From Melampsora larici-populina 98AG31 (lineage: Eukaryota; Basidiomycota; Pucciniomycetes; Pucciniales; Melampsoraceae), in the NCBI RefSeq assembly GCF_000204055.1, contig NW_006768778.1:1394783-1458782 (forward strand): 64,000 nucleotides of DNA. The letters are read 5' to 3'. Position numbers and translations under genes: made by a program. Positions within the stretch are counted from its first letter, which is position 1, and each line of letters opens with the position of its first letter. Below, piece after piece: positions 35,609 to 45,966 of the stretch. The notes beneath the pieces were generated by a model. The model was not told the DNA's origin. It did not search any database and was given only the letters and a program-made list of their open reading frames with translations.

Positions 35609-36813
35609 ATGCCGGCGTCCACCAACATATCACAATCAGTTGAAGACAGTCCGATTGTTTCAACACCCTCATCCAAGTGCGAATGGACCAGTGACCAAGA
35701 ATCGAAAATGATCGAACATCTTATAAAAACTCATAGGAACAATAAAAGTAATAAATGCTTTTCAAAAGCAACTTGGGCATTGATTGCAACTGAATTGAAG
35801 GGTACTGAAGGCGCGACTAAAAAAAAGACTGGTGAGATGGTACATGGTCATTATAATGTGGTAAGTCTTTTGCTTTTGTCTCTTTCTTTCTACTGTATAT
35901 TAATTGTATCTTTGTTTCAAATTAAGCTTAACAAACGGTACAAAGATGCGAGCGATTTGTTGAAGAAAAGCGGTGCCGGATGGAACCCCGAAACGAATAT
36001 GGTCGAGCTCAGTTCCGACATCTGGAACGAGATGGCCAAAGTACCAGTATGCCCAGCTCATTCTTACCTTCATACCTTCTTTCTTGTCTGATTGCTAATG
36101 CTGTGACTTTCTCATCCCAGTCAGGAACTAACAAGCGTTTAGGTTGGTTCAGAAGGAACCCCTTCCCGCTTTATGAATCAGTTGGTGTGCTCGTCGGTCC
36201 TGGGATGGCCAAGGGAACTGGGAAGATCAATTCTTTTGCTCCTGCCGAGGAAGCTGTTGGAGAAGGTGAAAAAGATAAGGATGATGATACTTCAAGTGGC
36301 AAATCAATGAGCCATGATGGGAGTCAACTTGGGAGTTTAGATGAATCTCGACTTCAGCGTGCTATCGAATCCGATGAAGAAACACCAGCACCTACCAGCA
36401 CTTCTCAAGATCTTCCCAAGAATAAATTCATGAAGAATAAGAGATTCAAACACGATCGATCACCAGAAATCGATTCAAAAGTCAAAGTTCATAAACCTTT
36501 TCAAAAACGACAACGCAAGACTGCGGCTCAAGCTGGTGAAGACTTTATAGATGGAATTGGCTTGATTTCAGACAAATTTATTAGTCACATGGCCAACGAT
36601 AATTTAGCTTCTGGAAGTTTGACTCAACCTTACGACTTTCTCACCACTGCTACTCGGGGATTACGCAAGCTTGGTTTAAGTCAAGATGAACTGTACAAAT
36701 CAATGGAAATGTTAAAGAAAGATGTTGACTATGCCAAAATGTTTGTTGGTCTTGAAGAAAAGGATTTACAACTTGGCTGGATCAGAGGAAAGTTAGCAGG
36801 TGATCAAAATTAA
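35609..36813 (+). CDS. PIF/Harbinger SANT/Myb-like DNA-binding protein
   Basis: Three exons (35609-35860, 35927-36046, 36121-36813) give 354 residues. The N-terminal third is a SANT/Myb-like domain: CEWTSDQESKMIEHLIKTHR, FSKATWALIATELKG, and across the first intron HYNV/LNKRYKDASDLLKKSGAGW, then the second intron. This corresponds to the Myb/SANT protein that PIF/Harbinger elements need for nuclear import of the transposase and end binding (family knowledge). A Lys/Arg-rich segment near residues 240-260 (RFKHDR, PFQKRQRK) is a possible nuclear localisation signal. The C-terminus (EDFIDGIGLISDKFISHM to the end) is helical, as in related proteins. The ATG was chosen because the upstream open frame is T-rich leader and the conserved region begins just after. 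No lesions. Confidence 0.88.
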
Positions 36814-37197
36814 ATCGATTCAATTCAATAACTTTTTAATCACTTTTTCCATACATGAGTTTATCTTTTACTTTGGTCAAAGTCGAGTCGCATATATCTT
36901 AAAATAAATATTCAATAATTAAAGGTTTTTTTAAATACATTTGTAATTTCATAAGGCTTATGAGGTTCTTAATTGTTCTGTAATAACAAAGCCTGCTGAT
37001 TGCTCAAGTTGTAATTGACTCTTGATTGAGTTTATATAAATACTAAAACATGAAAATATTTCGTCTTTATCAAGTTTCTAAAACACCTAAAACATGAGGG
37101 CATTAAGTATGATGCGAGTTTGTAATAAATGATAATAAATGTTTAATAACTTGCTAAGCGTCTAAGCAAAAATCGAAAAACAAATGAGTATCTTAAT

Positions 37198-38542
37198 TCA
37201 CATTCCACGAGCAGTTCGTTGTTGGCGATAAGTTCTCCACATTGCTTTAGCAATCTTCGTTCTCAACTTTCCTGCTTCAGTTGACTCTTCAGGAGTGTTT
37301 CCAACAGTGTGTAACTCCTCTTGATTGACTCGAGGTTGATAGTTTTCATCAAATTCCCCATTAAATTGCTCATCATTACTATCGACTGTTCTGATGAAAT
37401 TATGTATAAAAGCCATTAGTAGTATTAATCTTGCTTGAATCAGTATGGGATAGTGAGAACCTTCTCCCATCACTTTAAATCTTTGCTTTGTTACACCAAA
37501 TATTCTTTTGATATAGTTCCTTAAAGCTGCATGTTGTTTGTTATACAGTTCCTGATAAGTTCGAGGTCTGTAGAGTACAAAAACATCAGTTTGCGCTATT
37601 CAATAAAAGAGGTTTGGTGGCGTACTCAGAGTTATCGCCGGAAAATTCACGAAGATGATATCGCACCCCTCGAAAAGGGGTTTGACAAGTCAGACTCAAT
37701 GCAAAGCCAGCATCGCCCAAAACATACTTACCAGCCGGGATGGTAAGATTGCTTTCGCGTGCATCATCCCAGAGTTTACTATCCGCCACACTACCTTCCC
37801 AGCCAGCTAGAATATACGTAAAACATAAGCTGAAATTACAAGCCGCCAGTACATTTTGAGTTATATTGCCTTTTCGATTGAAATATGGCTTGGCGTCAAG
37901 TGGCGATACATGAACTGGCATATGCGTTCCATCAACTGCCCCCACGCAATTCTTGAAATAGGGGTACCAATCGGGGTTATTACGGATGGATGCTGACATC
38001 GGAGTATCCTGTTGAGGGAGGATGATGTAAGAATGGATCAATTGGGTATTTTTGGTGATATCCTGAGTTAAGTTGTTGATGATCCTGTAAAGACACAATC
38101 ATCAGTCTTTGAAATGAATAATATAAATGATTTAATGGATTCACTTTGAAACCGTGTCAGCAGATCTTTGGAAGCGTTGGTTAAGCTTCGTATTTGATAG
38201 CCCGGTGATGAGGAAGTAAAGTAAAAGAGCTAATTGCTCTGTGCTGGTAACGTATCTGGAATCAGCAAGTGATCCAGATTCCTCGAGCCTTTCTCTCAAT
38301 CCCACAAAAACCTCCTTTTTCATTCCCATATTTTCGTAGAAAACCTTTTCGTGCCCGGTCAGTAACTCATCAATCCACATCTGGCCAGAAAGGATTGATC
38401 TGATCCTTGGATTTTTTATTATAGTTGGCTTCAAGATTGTGTTGTAGTAGAATCTAGCGGATTCCATCAGGATTAAGTGATTGAAGAATATAATTTGGCG
38501 ACGTCGATGTCTCCGGCGCTGAAGAGCTCGAGTATGATCCAT
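37198..38542 (-). CDS. PIF/Harbinger DDE transposase, third acidic residue altered
   Basis: Three exons (38542-38145, 38084-37626, 37567-37198) give 408 residues. The N-terminal 130 residues are a helical region ending SNTKLNQRFQRSADTVSK, the HTH-type segment of the family. The DDE domain has VGAVDGTHMPV (first Asp, residue 184), then GWEGSVADSKLW and VLGDAGFAL (second Asp, residue 256). The third block reads AALRNYIKRIFGVTKQRF, where the family normally has an IE-R-x-FG core; here the Glu position is Lys 305 (codon AAA). If the alignment is right the enzyme is catalytically dead although the frame is complete. Known role: excision and integration at TWA with its SANT partner, encoded convergently 385 bp away. 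The splice junctions restore family motifs at both introns. Confidence 0.88.
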
Positions 38543-38831
38543 TTTTTAATGAGGTTATATTAAATTTGTTCTATTACATCTACAAGCGGCGGGAAGGGTT
38601 CATTACAAAAAGAAAGAGTGAGCTCATCAAGTCGATGAGCTCGGTGACCTTGTTTACCGAACGACAAATGATCATTTCATCGTTGAATGATCATCATCTT
38701 CACTTTGATTCGGTTACCAAAGGTTTTCAAGGATCACAGCTTTACATATACATACACGGTGAGAATATTTCTCACCGTGATGTAAAAATCATATATGTAA
38801 CTTTTTTCGGGTTTTGTTACCGAAGTGGGTG

Positions 38832-39970
38832 TTATATATGACTGATGTGAATGTGTGATTTTTAGTCTTAGGATTCATTTGATTGATTGATATCTGTACA
38901 GAATGAGCCTAAATCAATCACAATTAAAAAGAAAGACAATTCAAGTGGTGGAGTTGGAATTGAGCATGTCTGGAAGTTGAAGGGAGTATGGTGATTGGGA
39001 GCAATGTGGCAATTTATATTAGCAAAGGACAAGTGGAACTTGAAGCTGTTGAATGTTGTAACAAAGACATAGGCCCCCTTTCACAGGTAAACATCCTTGA
39101 TATCTGCAAAACAAGACACTATGTATGTGCACCACCACTCCTTTGGATGGTGCTCATTAAAACTGAGAACCATGGTGAGCAAAGTTGCTTGATGTGGCCA
39201 CTGCCTCACACAGCTGGCACATCACTCATGTTGTATGTGCATTGTCTTGCTATTGGTTCTCTTGCTGTATTGGGGCCACATTCCAAAGGTACTTGAGAGT
39301 CACATGAAAGCTCATACATGTTGTATTTTTCACCCAATCACATACACAAACCCAAGATATTTTCACAAAGGTCATTCTGACATGCCCAACAGAGGAAATT
39401 GCCCTGTGGTGTATCTTTTTAATTCTTCTGCTTCCCTCACTGACAAACAACACTTTATCAGATGGGGGAATTTATTCAGAAATGTTTTCAACATGTATTT
39501 CTCCCTTCATTGGTACATGACACCTGCTCTATCATGCAATTCTTGTGGAAAATTCAAAATGTTTCTGCACAACTTTCCCTGAAGGATAAAGTGCTGTTTG
39601 TCAGTGGGGGAAGCAGGAAATTTGAAAAGAAAATTACATAAGGAGACTTCAATTCTGGAGTAGCCACACCAGAATTCAACAATCAGTCATAAGTGCCTCT
39701 GCAAGGGCAGGGAAATGGCCACACAGAGAGGGCTTTGTTAAGCTAAAAGCTTTGTTGATCAGAGTTATGGAGTGCACACACATCTGTGGTTGTGGTGTCA
39801 CTGTGGTTGTGTGTGACACTGATCAACACATGTCTCACATTTCAAGATGTGAGAATGTCTCTCCAGTGAATGCGACTGGGTCAATGAGGGACAGTGGGAA
39901 GTTGAGACAGGACCCAAGAATGCACCTTGACAAACTCATCAGACCTCCTTGCTGCTTGTGGGGCTTAGGC
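38832..39970. other. Intergenic with small foldbacks
   Basis: An inverted repeat with about 30-bp arms (CTTCCCTCACTGACAAAC and its inverse) spans 39427-39616 and may be a MITE. Two short hairpins follow: AATTCTGG/CCAGAATT at about 39650-39676 and GTTGATCAG/CTGATCAAC at about 39752-39826. No coding gene. Confidence 0.5.
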
Positions 39971-40663
39971 AACGCAGCAACAGATACGGTACTGGTATCG
40001 TACCTGCAATACCAGTACCGTACCTGAGGAGACGGTACTGCAAAGAGGTAGTACCCAGTACCGTACCCTGGATCAGATACAGTACTGAGTACCGTAACCC
40101 TGGGTTGAGATTGCCTTATGCCTCCAAGGCCAGTACCGTACCCCTTTCAAGAGGTAGGTACGGTACTGTACCGGTACCTGATTGGAAAATGCCGGTACGG
40201 TACAGTGTCGTACCTAGGCAGGTACCACTTGGTACTGTGGCAAGTACCTCTTTGGTACTGTGACAAAGCAGCCATTTTATTGACCAAAAATCAAAAGAAG
40301 ACAAAAAGAACATGTTGAAAGTGATAAACAAAAATAAGAATAGTAACAAACAGAATTGCATCAGTGGTGCCACTTGACAAGAAGGACAAAGGCTATCAAG
40401 TCCCTTGGTGCTTCAGTACCATTCAGAAACAGGTACGGTACGGTACAGTACCTGGGTTCCCGGTACTAGTCCAAAGCAGTACCCAGTGCCGTAACTGTGT
40501 GTCAGGTACAATACTGAGTACCGTACCTGAAAATAAAAATGGGTCTTGAGCCCCTCCAGTATCGTACCTGGCACCAAGTTACGGTACTCCCGGTACGGTA
40601 CTGAGCAAAACAGATACGGTACGGTACAATACCGGTACCAGTAGGGTATCTGTTGCTGCGTTG
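39971..40663. mobile_element. Non-autonomous hAT element related to hAT-3
   Basis: The terminal repeat CAACGCAGCAACAGATAC is mirrored at the right end. An exact 8-bp target duplication GCTTAGGC lies at 39963-39970 and 40664-40671, the hAT hallmark. The 0.7 kb interior lacks a transposase and is dominated by GGTACGGTAC / GTACCGTACC words in both orientations, probably subterminal transposase-binding repeats. The first 14 bases of the terminus (CAACGCAGCAACAG) are identical to the left end of hAT-3 at 62465, whose subterminal region has the same GGTACCGT repeats, so that family is the likely source of transposase. Confidence 0.85.
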
Positions 40664-41956
40664 GCTTAGGCCACACTTGCACAAACTCATAACTCAAAGT
40701 CAAGGATTTGGCAAGAGCAATTCTTGTGATATGTCAGCCTGAGACTTGAAACAAAGAGCTTTAGTAGAATCGTAGCTGATTAATGTGCGCTTGTTGTCAG
40801 CTCTCAAGCTCTTAAGCATAGAGAGCCAGAAGAGCTACACTTTTAATAATAAAAATAAATAATAAATTTTTCATCTCTTTCCATAAGTATAACAAGGAGC
40901 GTATATGTTACATTATACTTTAAGACATTCAAACATACGCCTTTTTAGGACTTAGTATCTAAAATCTAGAGATAATATAAGAACTATATTCTCACCTTCT
41001 CTAATCTAATGAATGACCTATCAAAGGAAATTCTCAAAAGAACATTAGAGAGCACTCGAGTCACCTATGAAAGAGACAAGGTTGGAGAAAAAGAACACTT
41101 TGAAACTATTAGTAAAAGGATTGATGAAGAATATGATAGATTAGATAATGCCAAGAAAGAACAAGAAGTAATCAATATACAGACTACTCACAACCTAACG
41201 ATGATTATCTAACTAATCAAAGGTGCCAAGAGACCAATCCTGAGAATCCATTATTGAAGAAGTAGACGAATTAAGGCATAGCTTCGTAATACTCAACAAA
41301 TTAAATGGACTTTACGTAAAAAACCACAAAGGATCAGTTCGGAGCAGTAAGCTCCATAACTAACAGTGAAGAGCAGCCTATAGTCAACCACAAGCGGTAC
41401 GGGTAGAGTCTAGAGGTATAAATACCTGACTATTGAGCAAGATAGAAACAACGGCACCTGATTTTACCACTACGAAATTTCTATTTAGATTACATCCACA
41501 ACTAGAATAACATCTATCTTTTTGAAATACCCGCTTTAAAAAAGGATTCCCAAAGAATAACTTTTTAGGCACCTTGTTTTGAACAGATTTTAAATCAGCG
41601 TCAATTTCTTATAACTTTCATCTACTAGAGACTGTGCGCGCATGCGCACAACAGGGGAATAGTGTCCTAAGACATGTTTTAATTTGTACCATGTTTCTTC
41701 CCATTTTACAGGAAGAAACCCTTCCTAACCACCAACTGGTGGTAGGTCCAGAGTGGGACTTAGTTAAGTTTGCTTTTCACCATGCTATTCAGCGGATCAA
41801 CTGAAATCTAAGCTCACATTCTTTAAATATAATACAAACCAGTTACACCTCAAGGCATTGTTGTTCTTCATCTTTCTCGTCCTTTCACCAAGAATATTGA
41901 TGATATGTAAATCGAGGGAAATATAATCACAATCTTCGATCAAAATTTCACTAGAT
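40664..41956. other. Intergenic, no gene seen
   Basis: AT-rich DNA with a GC-rich near-palindrome TGTGCGCGCATGCGCACA at about 41634. Short ORFs at 41009-41212 and 41384-41572 have no domain. Confidence 0.4.
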
Positions 41957-43008
41957 TCAAAATTGATGATATTCAAATAAATTACGCGCCCATTTGACTA
42001 ATTCATCAACACAACGTGTAGTAGGATCAAAATCTAATCTAAGATCATAACAAAAAGAGAGATCTGTTGGTTCAATAGGTTTCAACCTATAACAAATCTG
42101 TTCTATTGTACTATCAGTAGTATTCCCTTGAAGTTGATCACGAAAAGTAGAAAGTGAAATACGCGAATAAAGTGATAGAATTTGATTAGTAAATTTTGAC
42201 ACAGAAGTTTATTTTAAAGTGAGTGAAAAAAGTTCTTACAAGATAAAAAGATAATATTACCACTTTTACAAACACTTTTACAAACAGTTGAAAGTCCAGT
42301 TGCAGCTTCATCCCATAAAGTGATTTTAAGAGTAGAACCAGTATCATCAATACCATCAAATTCAGCCAAAGTAGCAATAGATTGACCTCTTCTTGATTTT
42401 TTCAATGGAATGATTCTGATAGGATTAATTTCATTCAAATGGAAAATCAAATCATAAGTGATTTTTGTTTTGGTGATGATAATCATTTAGTCGATTCAAT
42501 TTTGTACAATTTCTTGCTTCAAAATGCCATTTCGGTGGATTATATACTATTGATTCAGAAAAACTTTCTTTGATTTTTGAAAGGTTTGGATTCTTGATTG
42601 ATCGATCAATTTGTGTCAATTCAGAATATAAACAGCTTACATCTAGAGAACGCAATACACATTTCATTGGTTTTTGACTAAGACTATCTTTGTACAAATG
42701 AAGCTGATTGACACTCATACCTTGGGACCATCTACTCTCATAGGAGGTTTTGTTGCGAGATAAAAGCTGACTCTCAAATATCTTATACTCCTCATTCAAA
42801 GTTTGATCGTGAATCGTAGTTTCATGAGTAGTGTCAGCATCCGGGATAATTGTATCTGAACTTTCATCATTTGTTGAGGCTCCACAATCGTTTGTATTCG
42901 ACTCAATTGGTTGTTGGTTGGATGAAGTGAATGGTGTTCAAATAAGTTCATCAAATGTAGGTGCACCACCAAATGCGAAACGTTGAACCGCCAACGGTAA
43001 ACGCACAC
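41957..43008 (-). pseudogene. Degraded gene with a possible OB-fold segment
   Basis: Several minus-strand frames with biased, protein-like composition follow one another: about 42940-42452 (NEEYKIFESQLLSR, YNPPKWHFEARNC), 42486-42214 (FHLNEINPIRIIPLKKSRRG, IATLAEFDGIDDTGSTLKIT then LWDEA) and 42202-41957 (ICYRLKPIEPTDLSFCYDLR). The middle part has the alternating strand pattern of an OB-fold ssDNA-binding domain (RPA/MEIOB-like), which is only a guess. Joining the pieces requires a frameshift near 42480 and a splice acceptor that is not visible, and the upstream frame has a TGA near 42930. I therefore treat it as a decayed gene, but an undetected intron structure is possible. Confidence 0.35.
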
Positions 43009-43551
43009 GCTAGGTTAAATATGTGCGTATGCGGCATTCACGAGTGCCAAAAGAATGAAAAGCAAACTTGGAAAAGCAATTGTGAGGGGGGAGACCGGAC
43101 AATACATATTCTCAAAGCGGCCGACAATAAATGAGAAGCCAAGAAAGAAAGTAAAATTGACGCCTAGATCGAGAAACAAAGAATGAGTGGAAATGAGAAA
43201 AAAGAACAAAAAAACCGTATATCAAGGTGTTAAAAGCAATTGTGAGGATGAAAACCGGACAATGTGTAAGCTTGAGAAAAAGAAAGAAAAGCTTGCCCCG
43301 CTTTTAAAAGCAACCAATCAAAAGTCAACAAATCAGAAGGAGGATTGCACATGAACTTTACAAAAAGGAAGAAAAGCTTGACATGCTTTTCAAAGCGGCT
43401 ATCTGAAGGAATATACAAAAAGGAGGAACTGCTAGGAAAATACATCCCAGAAGATACCCGACTCATTGAAATACTCAACTCATGCCAGTCAATTGTAATA
43501 TTTTGTTATTTAGATACTCCAAAGACTCCTATCCGTCAAACGTACTCCTGG
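43009..43551. other. Gypsy insertion flank with local duplications
   Basis: Partial direct repeats: AAGCAATTGTGAGG...ACCGGACAAT at about 43074 and again at about 43232, and GAAAAGCTTG..C.GCTTTT.AAAGC at about 43286 and 43371. They suggest an old local tandem duplication. No gene. Confidence 0.45.
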
Positions 43552-43555
43552 CTAG

Positions 43556-43920
43556 TGTGATACCCTGAATCCCTTTGTTCTCTTTGTTACCCGTTTCTTT
43601 CTCAGCGCTTTTTCTAAGAGTGCTTTTTCTTTTCACTTTGTGTGCTTTTCTAAAAATGTACTCACATTTCTTTTTGTTGACAAATCCCCCGGATTTGTCT
43701 ATCAATGTTGTCGACCGGATCCAAGTACGAACGGATCCGGCCATCCTCACTTTATCTCGATGTCCCTGACATCATCACGTTGTATCTCTAAACTACTTCC
43801 TTATTTGTACTTAGCAGAGATGGACGCCTATATAAGACGTCCATCCCTTGCTTGTGGAATAGATCCCCCCAAGCAGCTTCTCAATACATTCGCCGAACAG
43901 AATCCCTATTGACAATAACA
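43556..43920 (+). repeat. Gypsy 5' LTR
   Basis: 365 bp, TG...CA ends. It differs from the 3' LTR only at GGATTTGTC versus GGATTCGTC (a CpG to TpG change in this copy), which indicates recent insertion. It includes a TATA box and an inverted GGACG-C/GACGTCC pair around it. Confidence 0.93.
43829..43835 (+). promoter_or_regulatory. TATA box in the LTR
   Basis: TATATAA about 85 bp before the LTR end, in the position expected for the U3 promoter. Repeated in the 3' LTR at about 62117. Confidence 0.6.
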
Positions 43921-44665
43921 AATAATTATTTGTTAGTAATCCTTTTCCCTTTTCTCTAACACCCTTTCGATAAATCAAAAGAAACCCGCCTATTAACTTG
44001 TGACTTCACCTACATCCACAGTGCTTACCAAAACAACTTCCCAAATCGATCTCGACACCAACCCCAGCACTACCGTTCACATTTTAATATCCAAAAAACA
44101 GTCGTGAGTTAGAACCGAATTTCCTAGCTAGTCATTCAAAACCAATTCACCGACCTTTCTTTTTTTTTTTAGTTAGACTCAAGGACCAAACACAACAAAC
44201 AAAACTAACAAACCCAAGAAAATAACTTACCACCTTTTAAGGTATCCACTCATTACTTCATATTGGCATCTTAGGGGGGGGGTGATAGTGTGTATTTATC
44301 ACGTGTATGCATTTCATATGAGATCTTATGTTGTGTCCTGTGCAAACCTAAGACTCTCTATGTGAAAGTTTTTTAGGTTTCTTGGGGGTGCCCCTCCGCC
44401 GGGACGGCTGAGGGGGTGCAGGACAACCGGGTCACGTAGGTGGGAAGCTCTGGACGGTGGGCTAGGCAAACCACCTACGGACCTCAAGGTCTCGTGGTCC
44501 GGGTCGTCCCTCCAGGGCACCCCGTCTTTATCTCAAAGTACGGCCATCTGGATTGGTCTTGGTGCTCCTTCCATGTGTCATGGGTTCTAAACGACGTCAT
44601 CTCACTTCTTGTTTCGGAACCAGAGTCTTGATTACAGAAAGTAAGTCAATTTCTACATGTGGCTT
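43921..44665. other. Gypsy leader and left end of the DIRS-like insertion
   Basis: 43921 to about 44268 is AC-rich DNA that probably belongs to the Gypsy leader; no clear tRNA-primer site was recognised. A G9 run near 44273 and the following GC-rich part (44380-44530) probably belong to the terminal region of the tyrosine-recombinase element. The exact junction is not resolved. Confidence 0.4.
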
Positions 44666-45772
44666 CTACGAGGCCCTCAGCGACTTGAGGAGATGAATCG
44701 TATCGTTTAACTCTTCTTCTTTATACTCTCTGAGGTATAGTTTATATGCTTTGGAGCGCCATCTACCGATCTTAACGATGTCCAGTATATCACAGCCTAA
44801 ATTCCAACGCAGCGAAGCACCGCCGACCCTGAAGGAGTGTCCGGTGAGTTTAGAGTTTGTCGTTGCGTTCCAGACCGTCGAGAATATAGCTTGACCTCGT
44901 GCCTTGGACAGGACCTTTCGTTGGTTCTTTGCTGGGTACGAGAATAGGGCATCGTCTTCATTAGCATTGGTACATGCGATTAGTCGGTGGACCGCCCCTA
45001 CTGGGTCTAGGATGGAGTCTTGGCGCCTTAAATGGATCTCTTGGACTTCTCCGACCGTCGCCGTCTTCGCTTCCCGAATGCGAATCGTAACGTATTCGCC
45101 TTTCGGATCCCATATCACGTCGCGCACCTTCACCTGATTAGACGATTTCGGGTGTTTCAACAGCTCTCCTAGCCGGGCCATGCCCCAGAAGGCTACCAGG
45201 GCCACTGTGTACGCCGCTTGAAATTCCAGAGACTGCCCTGTAAGGTGTTCGTGAAGGTTGAACAGGTGTCTAACTAGGATCGGGTTCTTGGGAATTTTTA
45301 CTCGTTGTTTTAGGTCGAGCTTCTTTGCAGTTGTTAGGAGTAGTTCGACTCGTGGGGTGGCATGGTGTGGGTAGTCAAGACCGTGGTAAAGGTGCCACGC
45401 TTTCACTCCTGAAAGGTACGTTTGGATAGTTGTTGACTTTATTGAGGTATGACCTTTGCTAACGTCGTCTGGCAGTTTCGGGCCTGCCCATAGGATAAAT
45501 TGATATAAGACTTCGGGATCTAGGGGGAGCAGTGCCGAACGTGGGATCCCGTATGTGTTCGCAAAGGTTACGAGCTTCGTTACTCCCGCATTGTAATGTT
45601 TTAATGTGGGTTGTGACCAACTGCCGTATAGGATATAGGACTTTACGGCATCTTCGGAGGCTTCGCCGGGGCCTTTAACAAATTCTCGGTACGAATTGCT
45701 CATCTCCTTAGTTGTGAATGTCTGGAGAGGGAATTTTGGGTGAAGAAGTGCGTCGAACGTCTGGAGAGGCAA
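44666..45772 (-). CDS. Tyrosine recombinase of the DIRS-like element
   Basis: 368 residues from ATG. The N-terminal half is a helical core-binding domain (residues about 40-150, VKSYILYGSW...SGVKAWHLYHG). The catalytic domain carries MARLGELL (Arg 200), GHSFRVGGASLRW (His 312, Arg 315), KIGRWRS (Trp 338) and KAYKLYLREY (nucleophile probably Tyr 346): the R, HxxR, H/W, Y set of tyrosine recombinases. The HSFRVGGA block is typical of fungal DIRS/Ngaro and Crypton enzymes. It joins the circular cDNA to the genome without a target duplication (known for DIRS). The frame is intact, and the whole catalytic set is present. Upstream in-frame ATGs are possible; the start is the first ATG of this frame. 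Confidence 0.9.
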   Translation of the reverse strand: MPLQTFDALLHPKFPLQTFTTKEMSNSYREFVKGPGEASEDAVKSYILYGSWSQPTLKHYNAGVTKLVTFANTYGIPRSALLPLDPEVLYQFILWAGPKLPDDVSKGHTSIKSTTIQTYLSGVKAWHLYHGLDYPHHATPRVELLLTTAKKLDLKQRVKIPKNPILVRHLFNLHEHLTGQSLEFQAAYTVALVAFWGMARLGELLKHPKSSNQVKVRDVIWDPKGEYVTIRIREAKTATVGEVQEIHLRRQDSILDPVGAVHRLIACTNANEDDALFSYPAKNQRKVLSKARGQAIFSTVWNATTNSKLTGHSFRVGGASLRWNLGCDILDIVKIGRWRSKAYKLYLREYKEEELNDTIHLLKSLRAS

Positions 45773-45966
45773 TTTTTGGGTGGAGGAGTGCGTTTCTATT
45801 GGTGCTACCTCTAGGCAAGTGGGGCTTCACACGTGCTACGTAACCTCTCTTCCTCACCGGAACTGATCGGTTTCTCGATCGGGCTTTTGTAGTCAACTTC
45901 TCAAGCTTTCCACAATGTGGGGTTGCTAGTCTCCGCTAGGCTACACTACGTGCTAACACAATTTAT

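Larger units (their letters stand above)
35083..38831. mobile_element. PIF/Harbinger transposon, two-gene, 3.75 kb
   Basis: Perfect 16-bp ends CACCCACTTCGGTAAC at both termini, with the TTA target duplication typical of PIF/Harbinger (35080-35082, 38832-38834). Subterminal regions carry repeated GTTACATAT(G) words and small palindromes (GTGAGAATATTTCTCAC near 38760; CATCAAGTCGATG near 38628). It carries the two genes that characterise the superfamily: a SANT/Myb-like protein (+) and a DDE transposase (-), convergent in the middle. Structurally complete; the transposase has one suspect catalytic residue. Confidence 0.92.
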
